Positions 36,101 to 48,100 of a DNA stretch of 64,000 bases are shown piece after piece. The notes below the pieces were generated by a model, which made no database searches, was not told the DNA's origin, and was given only the letters and a program-made list of their open reading frames with translations. Origin of the DNA: Phoronis australis. Lineage: Eukaryota; Phoronida; Phoronidae. The stretch lies in assembly GCA_002633005.1 (NCBI GenBank), contig NMRA01000947.1, positions 25,696 through 89,695 of the forward strand, in the 5' to 3' direction. The stretch's first letter is position 1, and the number at the start of each line of letters is the position of its first letter. The position numbers were made by a program, and so were the translations under genes.

Positions 36101-39100
36101 GACAACGTGCAAATTACTACTGACTAGTAGAGAGACATCCAGTGATAGAAATGAACTACCACAACTGAAGGTTGAAAGCCCCTAATGTTCCTATTCAAGT
36201 TGTTCCCAGCATGTAACTCACTGCTGTGTAAGGCTTCATGGATTAAAACTGGTTAGTTCTATTCACATCATGGTCCAGAATGTTTACATCTCATTAAGTG
36301 TAATGCAATGGTTTGATTCTATGAAGTGATTGAATAAGGAACTGTTGGCATCTTTGGAAAGTTTGGTTATTCTGATATTAAGAATTCTTGTTGCCATACC
36401 AACGTAAAATTCATTGCAGTTCTTTGCAATTGATCTTATAGACAGCATTACTATTTTGCTTAGTTGTCAAAGGAAACTTTTGTGTCTTCGACAAGGTGTA
36501 AAAGCAGCAATTAAGTGAACTGATAGTTCATTTAATAACCTAATGAGATTTCTGTGCAAGGCTATGAAGCACATGTATAGGGTAGGGAGATAATATTGTG
36601 CTAGAATTACATTTTTTAAGATTGAGTGACGTGAAGAAAATGAGCAAAAAAGCCAGTACTCATACGGGTGCATATGTGCGTNNNNNNNNNNNNNNNNNNN
36701 NNNNNNNNNNNNNNNNNNNNNNNNNNNNNNNNNNNNNNNNNNNNNNCCTTTACTGGCTCGATACCGCAATCTTGTATCGGGGCCAATACGGGGAAGGTGT
36801 GCAGAATGTTATTGGGCCAGTACTGGCCTACATCATTGGGCCAATACAGAAGACATTTCAGGGCCAGTATTGGCCCAGTACCTGCATGTTTACTGGGGAA
36901 GAATGGTTTTTAGTTTTAATTGAGTGTAACGAGGTCCTGTGACTGTGACATGTTTAAAACCTATGTAACTTTGCATTTCACATGACTTTGTATCTTCGAA
37001 GCGACTGCTCAAAATTTCAGATGGAACTTTCTAGTTGTGTGATGCAGGGCTTGATTTGGCAGTTTGCATGTTGACAAAGCGATTTCCTACTTTGTTTGGC
37101 GACCTGGTAAAAGTCACAGGACACCATGGAGTTATTTTCACTCGCATATCCGAGCTCTCGCTCAAAATATTGCAGGAAAAAAGCAGATGGAATTTGGGAT
37201 CAATGGGAAACATTTTGTAAAATATGTTGTATTGTATTGATCAATACCATGACCGTGACTGAGACAAATTTGTACTGTAATTGATGATTTTATTGTCTAT
37301 TTCAGTTTTGACTGGCTGGGAAGTGAACAACAGATATGCAATTAAGAATTCCATGGGACAGCAAGTTTACTTTGCCATTGAAGGTATGTAGCCACCATTA
37401 TCTACGCCAGGCGGGCGTCCTAGTCTGTTTGAAAGGGGGAACGAACTTGAATTGATGCTGACAGGCATTTTTATGGGCTCACATATTTATATGTGGTAAA
37501 ATTTTGCCGTCATCTCTGTCCGTCATCCGGCCAGCGTCCTCTAGCTGCTGTATCTCCAAATGAAACTCTTCATGAAAATTGGAAAATTTGCAGATATGTT
37601 TCTTTCGTGGATGGGATGGCATCAGCGGTTGGATTCAACCATTGTTATGCCCCCTATTGGCAATTTTAGTTTTGAGCATGGTTTAAGATTGGGAGCGGGA
37701 CAATGTCAACGAGCCAATCGAGGTATGCAGCAAGGACATCTGTTGTCGAAAATTATGATTCTATTTTTGGAACGCTGGGGATTCCTAGACGCTCTTTTTA
37801 CCAAGAAGATACGAAAGACAAAAGCGCGCGGTTTCCAATATTCGACCAGCTGGAATGTGACGATGAGATTGAAGAAAACGAATGGGTGAAATATTTTAAA
37901 AAACACTGGGGCGAATTTCATGGTTATGTAGAAAATTACGAAGCAGCATGTGACTTGGTAAAAGATTTTGAAGTAGAGACATCGACCAGCTATACGGCTG
38001 TCAAGAGCACTCGGAAATTTGGACAGTATGAACTCCGTGATGGTGAGTTGTGCTGCATACAATTATTCATTGGTAGCTATAAAATTGAACTCCAAGATTT
38101 CATCACCACTAGATACCTCGACGCCAGTATTTGTTGCTATTACGCTATTCACTTGGTGACTCGATGACTGGGACAGCCTGAGTGAAAACGAGCAATGAAC
38201 TAAGTGAATAGCGTAAATAGCAACAAATGCCCCCTAGTGGCGGTTTTTTTTTCCAGCTGTTTATCACTGCTTAATCTCTGTAAAATTTAGCAAGTGTATT
38301 TTTATGAAGATGACAACAGATAGCGACATCTGGACATATCTGATTACCAAAAGTTGACCACTGTACCCCAGTGCCAATTTCAATTTTTCATGGGCTTGTC
38401 AGCCGGGTGTGCTCTCATTGGGAGAGCATTGTTTTCTTCCTATGCACCCCCTAGAAGCTATTTTAAGTTTACTAGCATTGCTCCATTTAGTGGGAATAAT
38501 TATTTAAAATTATCCCTTGTATGTCTGCTATATGCGATGCACACGTTGTTCGCATATCAACGTTTCGCATTAATGTAACTATTTTAGTCAAGGTCGGACC
38601 TTATACTAAATTTTAGAAAAAGGCAATGTTGGCTAATTCAAATTCAAGAATTACAATCAATCACAAACGAAAATTCACCTTGGTGTTACAAAATATGTGA
38701 AGAATTGAAAACATTGCAGTCAGAACTATTTCTGACGATTTGATGAACTTTCACCTAGTAGATCTAAGTGCATTTTTCAGATTCTGCTGAATGATTCACT
38801 ACATGTAAGTGTCCGATATTTGGGAAATGTCATACCCAATTCCAAAATCGCTCACATATTAAATACAGCCTAACAAAGACTGCATGGTGATGGCTAATTG
38901 TTTTTAAAGTAGTGGTTCTGAATACCTGTGCCCAACAATAAATTGTTACATTCCCCATATTTCACCTTGACATTGATAAGCATGCAAGTAATGGTTCAAA
39001 GGTTTAATTTTGTAAGAGCAGACACATGTTTTAATGAATGAAAAATCAATTTTAAATTCCTTGATGAAATCAGTGTGACTTTCTTTGGTTTATGCAGAAA

Positions 39101-42100
39101 CTGACGTGTGCATGAGGCAGTGCTGTGGACACCACAGGGGGTTTATTATTCACGTGCTTGATAACATGAACCAGGTGAGTCCTCTAGTGGCCATTTCTGG
39201 CATTACTAGTGCTCAGAGCTGATCGAGCTACAATTAACTTTCTAAGACATACGTGACAAAGACACATGAAAACTGAGAAGGAATATTGATGAAAAATTGC
39301 TCATTACATGCCAAGAATAGGGCTGAAATGTTCAACAGTAACAGGTATTATCACTTGGTGGATTTAGTTATTCATCGACAATATCATCTATTACAAACTT
39401 TTGGACATGGTTATTTGATAGTTGCATTTCTGTGCTGCATTTTTGAAAATGCTTTTACAAAAGTTTTTTTCATTTTGGGACAAAAATGATATTTGCTAAA
39501 AGCGACGTTTTCCGATTTTCATAGGTTTGCTTCATCACTGCATGTTGTTTGGTGACAGGTGTATTAGGCGATCTGCCATGCAAACAACAATTTTTAAATT
39601 GAAATTGAAAAGCAATTTTTTTAAATTTGTGTACTTAGGAATTCAACAACGGGAAATTCGTCTTATTCCCCTTATTGTTTGCATACTTGTGTTGTTGCCT
39701 TGTAAAGGAAATGATCATAACTTCAGCTCCTAGATTGCATAGTACGGTAAAGCTTGCATTCAGCAGCTACCTGTATTTGTAGTTATACCCAAGAATGATT
39801 ATTTAGTTCTATATATTTACGAAGAATTGAACAATAGACTACATAGACTGGTGAATTTGGAATAGGAAATAACTGCATTCTGTGTTTTAACAGGAAGTGA
39901 TGAGAATTCAACGAGAATTTAAATGTTGTGCTGGGTGTTGTTGGTGCGCCAACACTGACTGTATTGCTTATGAAGTATCAGTGGAGGCCCCTGTTGGACA
40001 AATAATTGGTTACGTGAGACAGTCGTAAGTTGACAGTTACTTCATCTGTTTTTAATCATTTTGGGGTTAGAGGGAGTTACTAGTCTGCATAGTGACTTAG
40101 AATGTTCACAGATGGTTGTAAATCATGGGTGGCATTTGCACACAATAGGCTTTTTGAAATTGACCTGCAACGTCAGTGAATTTAGCAGTGACTGAACTCG
40201 GCTCTTAGTCAGTGTAAGTAAATACAGGTTATCAGTTTATGACCGAACTGAGAAGATCGTAGTTTTATAATCACCAGAAGCTCCCAATGGTAATGAAATG
40301 ATAATCATAAACCAGATATTGGGAATAGAAAAGTGATATAAAAACTGTCACATAGATGGGGCTGGTTCACATCTAGTTTATCACAGTAGCCTATAGATTG
40401 ACACTTGTCACCAGGTGTCGCAGGAGCTTGAAAAAATCAGCTATGGCTAACCTAACATTACTCCAGTTTGTTTGTCAAACAAGTTCAGAGATATGTAATT
40501 TTTAGCCATATTGTACTTCACACTGCTTGAGTGGTAATCTCCATGTATTACCTATATCCCCAAAAAACAATTGACAGTATGTTTTAAAGCACATTTCTGT
40601 ATTTAGCACTCACAAATTTTCACATGTGCCTCTGCAGCCACTCGAATGTTCAGGTTTGCGCTCTATGTACATACATGTATGTCCTAATGTTCATGTGTTG
40701 ATGTACAACTTACTTAGTACCGTAATAAACCACTGACCTCAACTTTAGGTCATACACCGAAAAAATTTTATGCTTTCACGGTCTACTATCAAAGGTATTT
40801 TTGAAAGGCTAAAGATCGAGGATTCAAAAGTATGCTTGTTACTATTGTGTCTTTATCATTGTCACATGACCACATTTTTAAGTCAAATTTTCATGTGCAA
40901 GAAATTATGTAAATTCAATAGCAAAACAACCCCCCAGCCAATTTCACAAAATCTTCATGACTAACTTTACATTATGTCTCATAAACGCTTTCAGGAATTT
41001 TTGATTATTCACTTAGTTCAGGTTTTATGCCATCATAACTCGCAAAACACAAGGCATTTTTGTAAAAAAATAAGCGACCTTATTCCAATATTGCTCGATA
41101 CATGAAAACTAGGCTGACATGTAATAAGCAGCTCATGAAAATTTGTCTTACAACCGTGGTCATGTGACAATAATAAAGACAGAGCAGTAAAAAGCATATA
41201 AATTTTTAGATTTCTCGATCTTCTTTTAAACAATATATATACTTTTAATGGTTGACAAAGCAGTTTTTTGATATTTGACTTAGAGTTGAAGTCTTTTCTT
41301 AAGATCCTAAATAACCTTATTAATAAGCAGCTCAGGTCACACTGTGTCACACCAGTAAAACCAAAGAAAATTGTCAGTTTTTGCTTAACCTCATGTCAAT
41401 ACCATTAGGTTTTTATTGTTGATGGTTATTCGATCTTGTTTTTGATACGTCGGAGGCTCAAACAGTGGCCATGTGTGACATGTCAAACACTTAAGTTGAC
41501 TCATCATAGATTTTTGGATGTTTTCCAGACAAAGTGCATGGAAGCCAAAGTACACAGTGAAGGATGCACTTGGTAATGATGTGTTTGATATCCAAGGGCC
41601 ATGCTGTCCTTGTCAAACTATCTGCTGTACCAATGATGTTGACTTCAGGGTAGGTGGGATGTAACGCTATTGATTGTGCACCAGATGTGTTCTACATATT
41701 CTGAAGGAAAAGACGTGTTACTGAGTGCCAGAAAGAAAAGCATGAGATTTTGGAATGAAAAATGTCAAATCTGTGGTAATTGAAATGTAATTGTGTTCAA
41801 CATTATCGTTTTGGTGAAAGGATGAAAGTGTTCACAGTAATTGTGAAAGGTTATCTCCGGTAGTTAATCAGCAGGTGAAACTTTGCTGAAAATAGTAGGA
41901 TTTAAAAGCGAAGCTTTGCATGGTACTCACCGAAACTTCAGTGTAGTGGGAAAGGTCAGAGCTAAACTCCGCCAAAGTTATCGGCGGGTTGGGGCAATAT
42001 GATATACGATCACGCGAGACTCACAAAATGTACTCTTTGTTATTGTAGCGAAGCCGACGTGCTCTCAATAGACATGTAATAAATAAAAGAAAGCATATCT

Positions 42101-45100
42101 GATGAAGAATGACACTGGTCATTTCCATCAACACTAAAATGGCAGGAGAATAATTTTCAGTTAGCCTTAAACCCACTACTCAACATTTGTTTGAGGGTAA
42201 GAGTGAATTGCATCGTCTGGTATTTTAGCGATAACTTTGATATTGCTGTCTAGTCGGAACGGTTAGCGAACTTTTGGCGGCGCTTTGGTAAACCACTGAA
42301 GTTCCCTTAATGGGAAAGCGCCTTAATATGATTCTCATAAATCTCTTGAAAGTTGCATAAAATGAAAACGAAATGATATTTTAGAAAACTGTTACATTAA
42401 TTGTTTCAGATATCTCGCCTTGGCCATTTACATCAAATCAAATTTAATATATGACATGTCATTGATACCGTCAGAGTTTTGCCATCCCTGCATGACGGCG
42501 ACATCCCGTTGCTCCCAACGGTTGTTTGATTCTATAGCCCAACAACAAGTTGGGAAGTTTACCCATGTAGCCAATATCTTACACGACTGATTAATTCCAT
42601 TCTGGCATTTATAGTTGGCGGAGGGCCTGCGCTCTTTTGTTCGATAATTGCTCTAATCTCCGATCAGATCATACCTAGACTGACTGGGCTGGGCTGATAA
42701 AAATTATAGTTAAGTTATAACATATTTGAGCTTAAATCAATAGCATAAAATTTTTGAATTCCTCGTCAAATTCTGATCATGTTCCGTTTTTGAATCACCA
42801 AAATCGCCCAACTAAAACAGAAGTTAAGACAATTTATTCTGTCGAAACGGACGCACTGGGTTTGACTGACGGGGTGTTCACATGCGTTCGATAATATCAT
42901 GCAATCACCATACGTTTCCTTTGAAGCCTGGGAGATAATTGGCCTGCTTGTTATCATACGGGACAGTTAAAAGACTGAGCTGGGCAAATAACAAAAGAGC
43001 CAGATGTTATCGCACGTTCATCACCCATCACGTTTGGAAAAGTTTCTGAACGACAGTATGCTGTAATGATGTACCTTTTCTTTTTTGCTGGATTTTACTA
43101 AAAAGACAATAATACGTTTGGTCACATGACCCAATTTTTAACAGATTGAGAGAATCTAAAAATCAAATATACAAGCTTTAATTTACTAAGTCTTTCTGAA
43201 AAAGTATTTATTTTAAGTTAAAGTCTAGTTTTCTAGGTATTGTGCAAAATGCACAGACATGTCAATAAGGCCGGTACATAACCTTAAAGGATAGTACTGA
43301 GGTATTTGGCGAAATTCGCAGACTTATCACACAGTAAGATGGTTCATAGTGACGTCTTAGTAAGCATTTACTGTTATCATTACATGTTTCAGGTGGTGAC
43401 ACCAGCAGAACAAAATGAAATTGGAAAGGTGACGAAGCAATGGACAGGCTGGGTGAGAGAGATGTTCACTAGGGCTGACAACTTTGGTGTGCAGTGTAAG
43501 TAAACACGCATATCAACTGTAAAACACGAGACATCATTTTGAGAAGCTGAGATTGCAGACTTGGGTTAGATAGCATCCTATGCATAATTGCAAGTAAGTT
43601 GTCTGTGAATTATAGTGTTTATAAATATGTCATTTCCCACAGTAATAAACAAATTCTACCATAAAGTGCAAAGTATCCTTTTACTGAAAAATAACGGTAC
43701 AGGTTTCAACTGCTTTGGAGTTCACTGCCAAGTTATTTATAACTGCATTTCTCAGTTCCAAATATATTTTGTGAATACTTAGAAAATAGGGTACAGTCAC
43801 TAGGAAATGCTCTAACTGTTATTTATTGGTGGGCTGTTGCAAAACTTTCAGCCAGAGTAAAAATGCACAGATATTGTTTTATCATATCTGAAAACTAGCG
43901 TTTTCAAGATTTTTTATTGATCATTTAACATATCAAACGAAATTTGGTCAATTGATCCAGTGCTCAATTTTTCATGTGACCTAATTAGTGTCAGATTTTT
44001 AATAAAGTAAAAAATTAACTACTGCAAAATTTCTGCTTTTAGAGAATATACCTTTTCTGAGTTAAAATCTATAGCTTTGTAGATATTTTGATTTAATGTC
44101 TAGACTTNCTGAATGCATGCGGCATCCAGTGCGATGTAATTGCCTAGGGGCCATCGTGTGTGCAGCGAACATTTTCCTGGTGGAAAAAAGACTTATGAGA
44201 ACAACATTCCGACGGAGTTTCCACTTAAAATTAGCGTCTCTAGCATATCCACGACGAAAGCTACAAAAGTTAAGCAACCCAAGAACTCTCAACTTGTCTG
44301 AAATAGGAGGAGATTTCGAAATCAACGCCGATAACCCCAATACTGAACACGGCGACAGTCGTGCTTTCGGTCACACGGTCACTGATCATAGCTACGCTGT
44401 GTTTACAAACGAGAGAGAGGACTTGCTTGGTATTATAAAGCAAAAAATGAAACATGGTTTTTAGTTTGCAAATCACTCCAAATGCACACACTATCCAGCC
44501 TGCTCAAGACATGCCTGACCACAAGCTATCCCATGAGCCTTCGCGAAGGAAGTATCTCGCACATGCGCAATGCGTAGTTCGTCTGCGCTGCAAATCCGCT
44601 ATTGATGTGTTCTTAAGTTCAACATTATCGTTTTGGTGAAAGGATGAAAGTGTTCACAGTAATTGTGAAAGGTTATCTCCGGTAGTTAATCAGCAAGTGA
44701 AATTTTGCTGAAAATAGTAGGATTTAAAAGCGAAGCTTTGGTACTCACCGAAACTTCAGTGTAGTGGGAAAGGTCAGAGCGAAACTCCGCCAAAGTTATC
44801 AGCGGGTTGGGGCAACGATATAGGCGATCACGCAAGTCTCACAAAATGTGCTCTTTGTTATCGTAGCGAAGCCGACGTGCTCTCAATAGACACGTAATAA
44901 ATAAAAGAAAGCATATCTGATGAAGAATGACACTGGTCATTTCCATCAACACTAAAATGGGAGGAGAATAATTTTCAGTTAGCCTTAGACCCACTACTCA
45001 ACATTTGTTTGAGGGTAAGAGTGAATTGCGTCGTCTGGTATTTTAGCGATAACTTTGATATTGCTGTCTAGTCGGAACGGTTAGCGAACTTTTGGCGGCG

Positions 45101-48100
45101 CTTTGGTAAACCAAAGGTCCCCTAATGGGAAAGCGCCTTATAATGATTCTCATAAATCTCTTGAAAGTTGCATAAAATGAAAACGAAATGATATTTAGAA
45201 AACTGTTACATTGTTTCAGATATCTCGCCTTGACCATTTACATCAAATCAAATTTGATATATGACATGTTATTGATACCGTCAGAGTTTTGCCATCCCAT
45301 GACGGCGACATCCCGTTGCTCCCAACGGTTGTTCGATTCTATAGCCCAACAACAAATTGGGAAGTTTACCCCCGTAGCCAATATCTTACACGACTGATTA
45401 ATTCCATTCTGGCATTTATAGTTGGCGGAGGGCCTGCGCTCTTTTGTTCGATAATTGCTCTAATCTCCGATCAGATCGTACCTAGACTGACTGGGCTGGG
45501 CTGATAAAAATTAAAGTTAAGTTATAACATATTTGAGCTTAAATCAATAGCATAAAATTTTTGAATTCCTCATCAAATTCTGATCATGTTCCGTTTTTGA
45601 ATCACCAAAATCGCCCAACTAAAACAGAAGTTAAGACAATTTATTCTGTCCAAACGGACGCACTGGGTTTGACTGACGGGGTGTTCATATGCGTTCGATA
45701 ATATCATGCAATCACGATACGTTTCCTTTGAAGCCTGGGAGATAATTGGCCTGCTTGTTATCATACGGGACAGTTAAAAGACTGAGCTGGGCAATTAACA
45801 AAAGAGCCAGATGTTATCGCACGTTCATCACCCATCACGTTTGGAAAAGTTTCTGAACGACATTATGCTGTAATGATGTACCTTTTCTTTTTTGCTGGAT
45901 TTTACTAAAAAGACAATAATACGTTTGGTCACATGACCCAATTTTTAACAGATTGAGAGAATCTAAAAACCAAATATACAAGCTTTAATTTACTAAGTCT
46001 TTCTGAAAAAGTATCTATTTTAAGTTAAAGTCTAGTTTTCTAGGTATTGTGCAAAATGCACAGACATGTCAATAAGGCCGGTACATAACCTTAAAGGATA
46101 GTAGGTATTTGGCGAAATTCGCAGACTTATCACACAGTAAGATGGTTCATAGTGACGTCTTAGTAAGCATTTACTGTTATCATTACATGTTTCAGGTGGT
46201 GACACCAGCAGAACAAAATGAAATTGGAAAGGTGACGAAGCAATGGACAGGCTGGGTGAGAGAGATGTTCACTAGGGCTGACAACTTTGGTGTGCAGTGT
46301 AAGTAAACACGCATATCAACTGTAAAACACGAGACATCATTTTGAGAAGCTGAGATTGCAGACTTGGGTTAGATAGCATCCTATGCATAATTGCAAGTAA
46401 GTTGTCTGTGAATTATAGTGTTTATAAATATGTCATTTCCCACAGTAATAAACAAATTCTACCATAAAGTGCAAAGTATCCTTTTACTGAAAAATAACGG
46501 TACAGGTTTCAACTGCTTTGGAGTTCACTGCCAAGTTATTTATAACTGCATTTCTCAGTTCCAAATATATTTTGTGAATACTTAGAAAATAGGGTAAGGT
46601 CACTAGGAAATGCTCTAACTGTTATTTATTGGTGGGCTGTTGCAAAACTTTCAGCCAGAGTAAAAATGCACAGATATTGTTTTATCATATCTGAAAACTA
46701 GTGTTTTCAAGATTTTTTATTGATCATTTAACATATCAAACGAAATTTGGTCAATTGATCCAGTGCTCAATTTTTCATGTGACCTAATTAGTGTCAGATT
46801 TTTAATAAAGTAAAAAATTAACTACTGCAAAATTTCTGCTTTTAGAGAATATACCTTTTCTGAGTTAAAATCTATAGCTTTGTAGATATTTTGATTTAAT
46901 GTCTAGACTTGTCCTATAAAACCTCAATTCATTCTATAATCTTGATGGACCATACATCGTTCATGTATAGTCTTCATGGACTAGGCATTGTTCACTTATT
47001 ATCTTGATGGAACAGATCGTTAACTTATAATCTTGATGGACCAGACAATAAAAAACTGTCATGGTTCACTTATAATCTTGATTGACCAGAAATGGTTCAC
47101 TCATCTAGATGGAACAGACATTGTTAACTTATAATCGTGATGGACCAGACAATAAAAAAACTGTTACGGTTCACTTAATCTTGATGGATCAGACATTGTT
47201 CACTTAGGACCAGACATCGTTCACTTCCTTGCTTTACAGCACATGTCTTTGAACAGCCTGTGTGATCTGAGGATGTTTTCCTTTCAGTTCCTGCAGATCT
47301 TGATGTGAAAATGAAAGGCACACTCGTAGGTGCTGTGCTTCTAATTGTAAGTTATGGACTGCCTGATAACATAATGAAGTAGGAATTAAAGCAGCGTTAT
47401 TGAATTAAAGCTCAAATTAGTGATTTAAGGGGGTTCAACACAGTTGTTGAATTTTGCTTAAAGTTCTATTCTCCTCTTTGCCTGCTACAAATCCTCAAAA
47501 ATGTGGGGTCTTCAAAATAGTTTTTGACTTTGTGACTGTCTAAACAAATGCACTGTGAAATTATTGAAAAGTCACCTCTAAATAAATGGTTGAAATCCTT
47601 CTGAAAATGGATTAATTTCCGAATCGTTGACCGTATACTGTCAGTTTTAAGTTTTAAAAGCTTTAAATTTCCTACTGATTTTCTTATATCCATGCTAGTA
47701 AAAATTTTTTTCTTTATTTTGAGAACCACGAATTTTAATGTTAGCGCCTCTACACTAAAATTTACATGCCTATTGTTTACAATTCCTTTTATTTTGATAA
47801 TCATTGTGTTTCATATGAAATAAAAATTTAGTGAGTTACCGACTTGGTTTTTTAGGTATACTAGCCCAAAAACCGTCACACGCAAATGTGCAATTTCAGT
47901 AACCTTCTCAAAAGTGTGCCAATTTAAAAATCTCTATTAACCACCCTGCATTGATGGTGATTGTGATATAAGTTTAGTTGGTGACGACAATCTAAGAAAA
48001 ATAGTTTGTTCCTTAACAAATTCAACATTACCAATTGCGTTATATCACGCCTAAAGTCTGCACTTGGCTTTGTCTATTATTTAGTATGACCTAAATTCTA

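Larger units (their letters stand above)
32598..36897. mobile_element. 4.3-kb DNA-transposon-like element in intron 2 of gene B
   Basis: Perfect 13-bp terminal inverted repeats: 'cccagtaaacatg' at 32598 and its complement at 36885-36897. Imperfect 'tactgggccaatactgg' words continue inward on both sides. The flanks are 'caactga' and 'gaagaatgg', a 2-bp GA duplication. Gene A keeps the empty site 'taactgaataatgg' (6545-6558), so the insertion followed the gene duplication. Inside are an exon-like open stretch (32925-33065), two further nested elements (33203-35873) and the 65-N gap. No transposase recognised. Superfamily unknown. Confidence 0.75.
44617..46910 (+). repeat. Near-identical 2.3-kb direct repeat, second copy
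   Basis: Matches 41795-44107. After the shared end at 46910 the sequence continues into the rest of intron 7 and exon 8, whereas the first copy stops at a single N. Upstream of 44617 is a 508-bp stretch not found beside the first copy. This layout fits either a real tandem duplication or two overlapping contigs from different alleles. Confidence 0.93.

Noticed and set aside
36467-36942. Open frames spanning the N run
   Set aside because: The continuity is created by undefined bases; nothing can be concluded.
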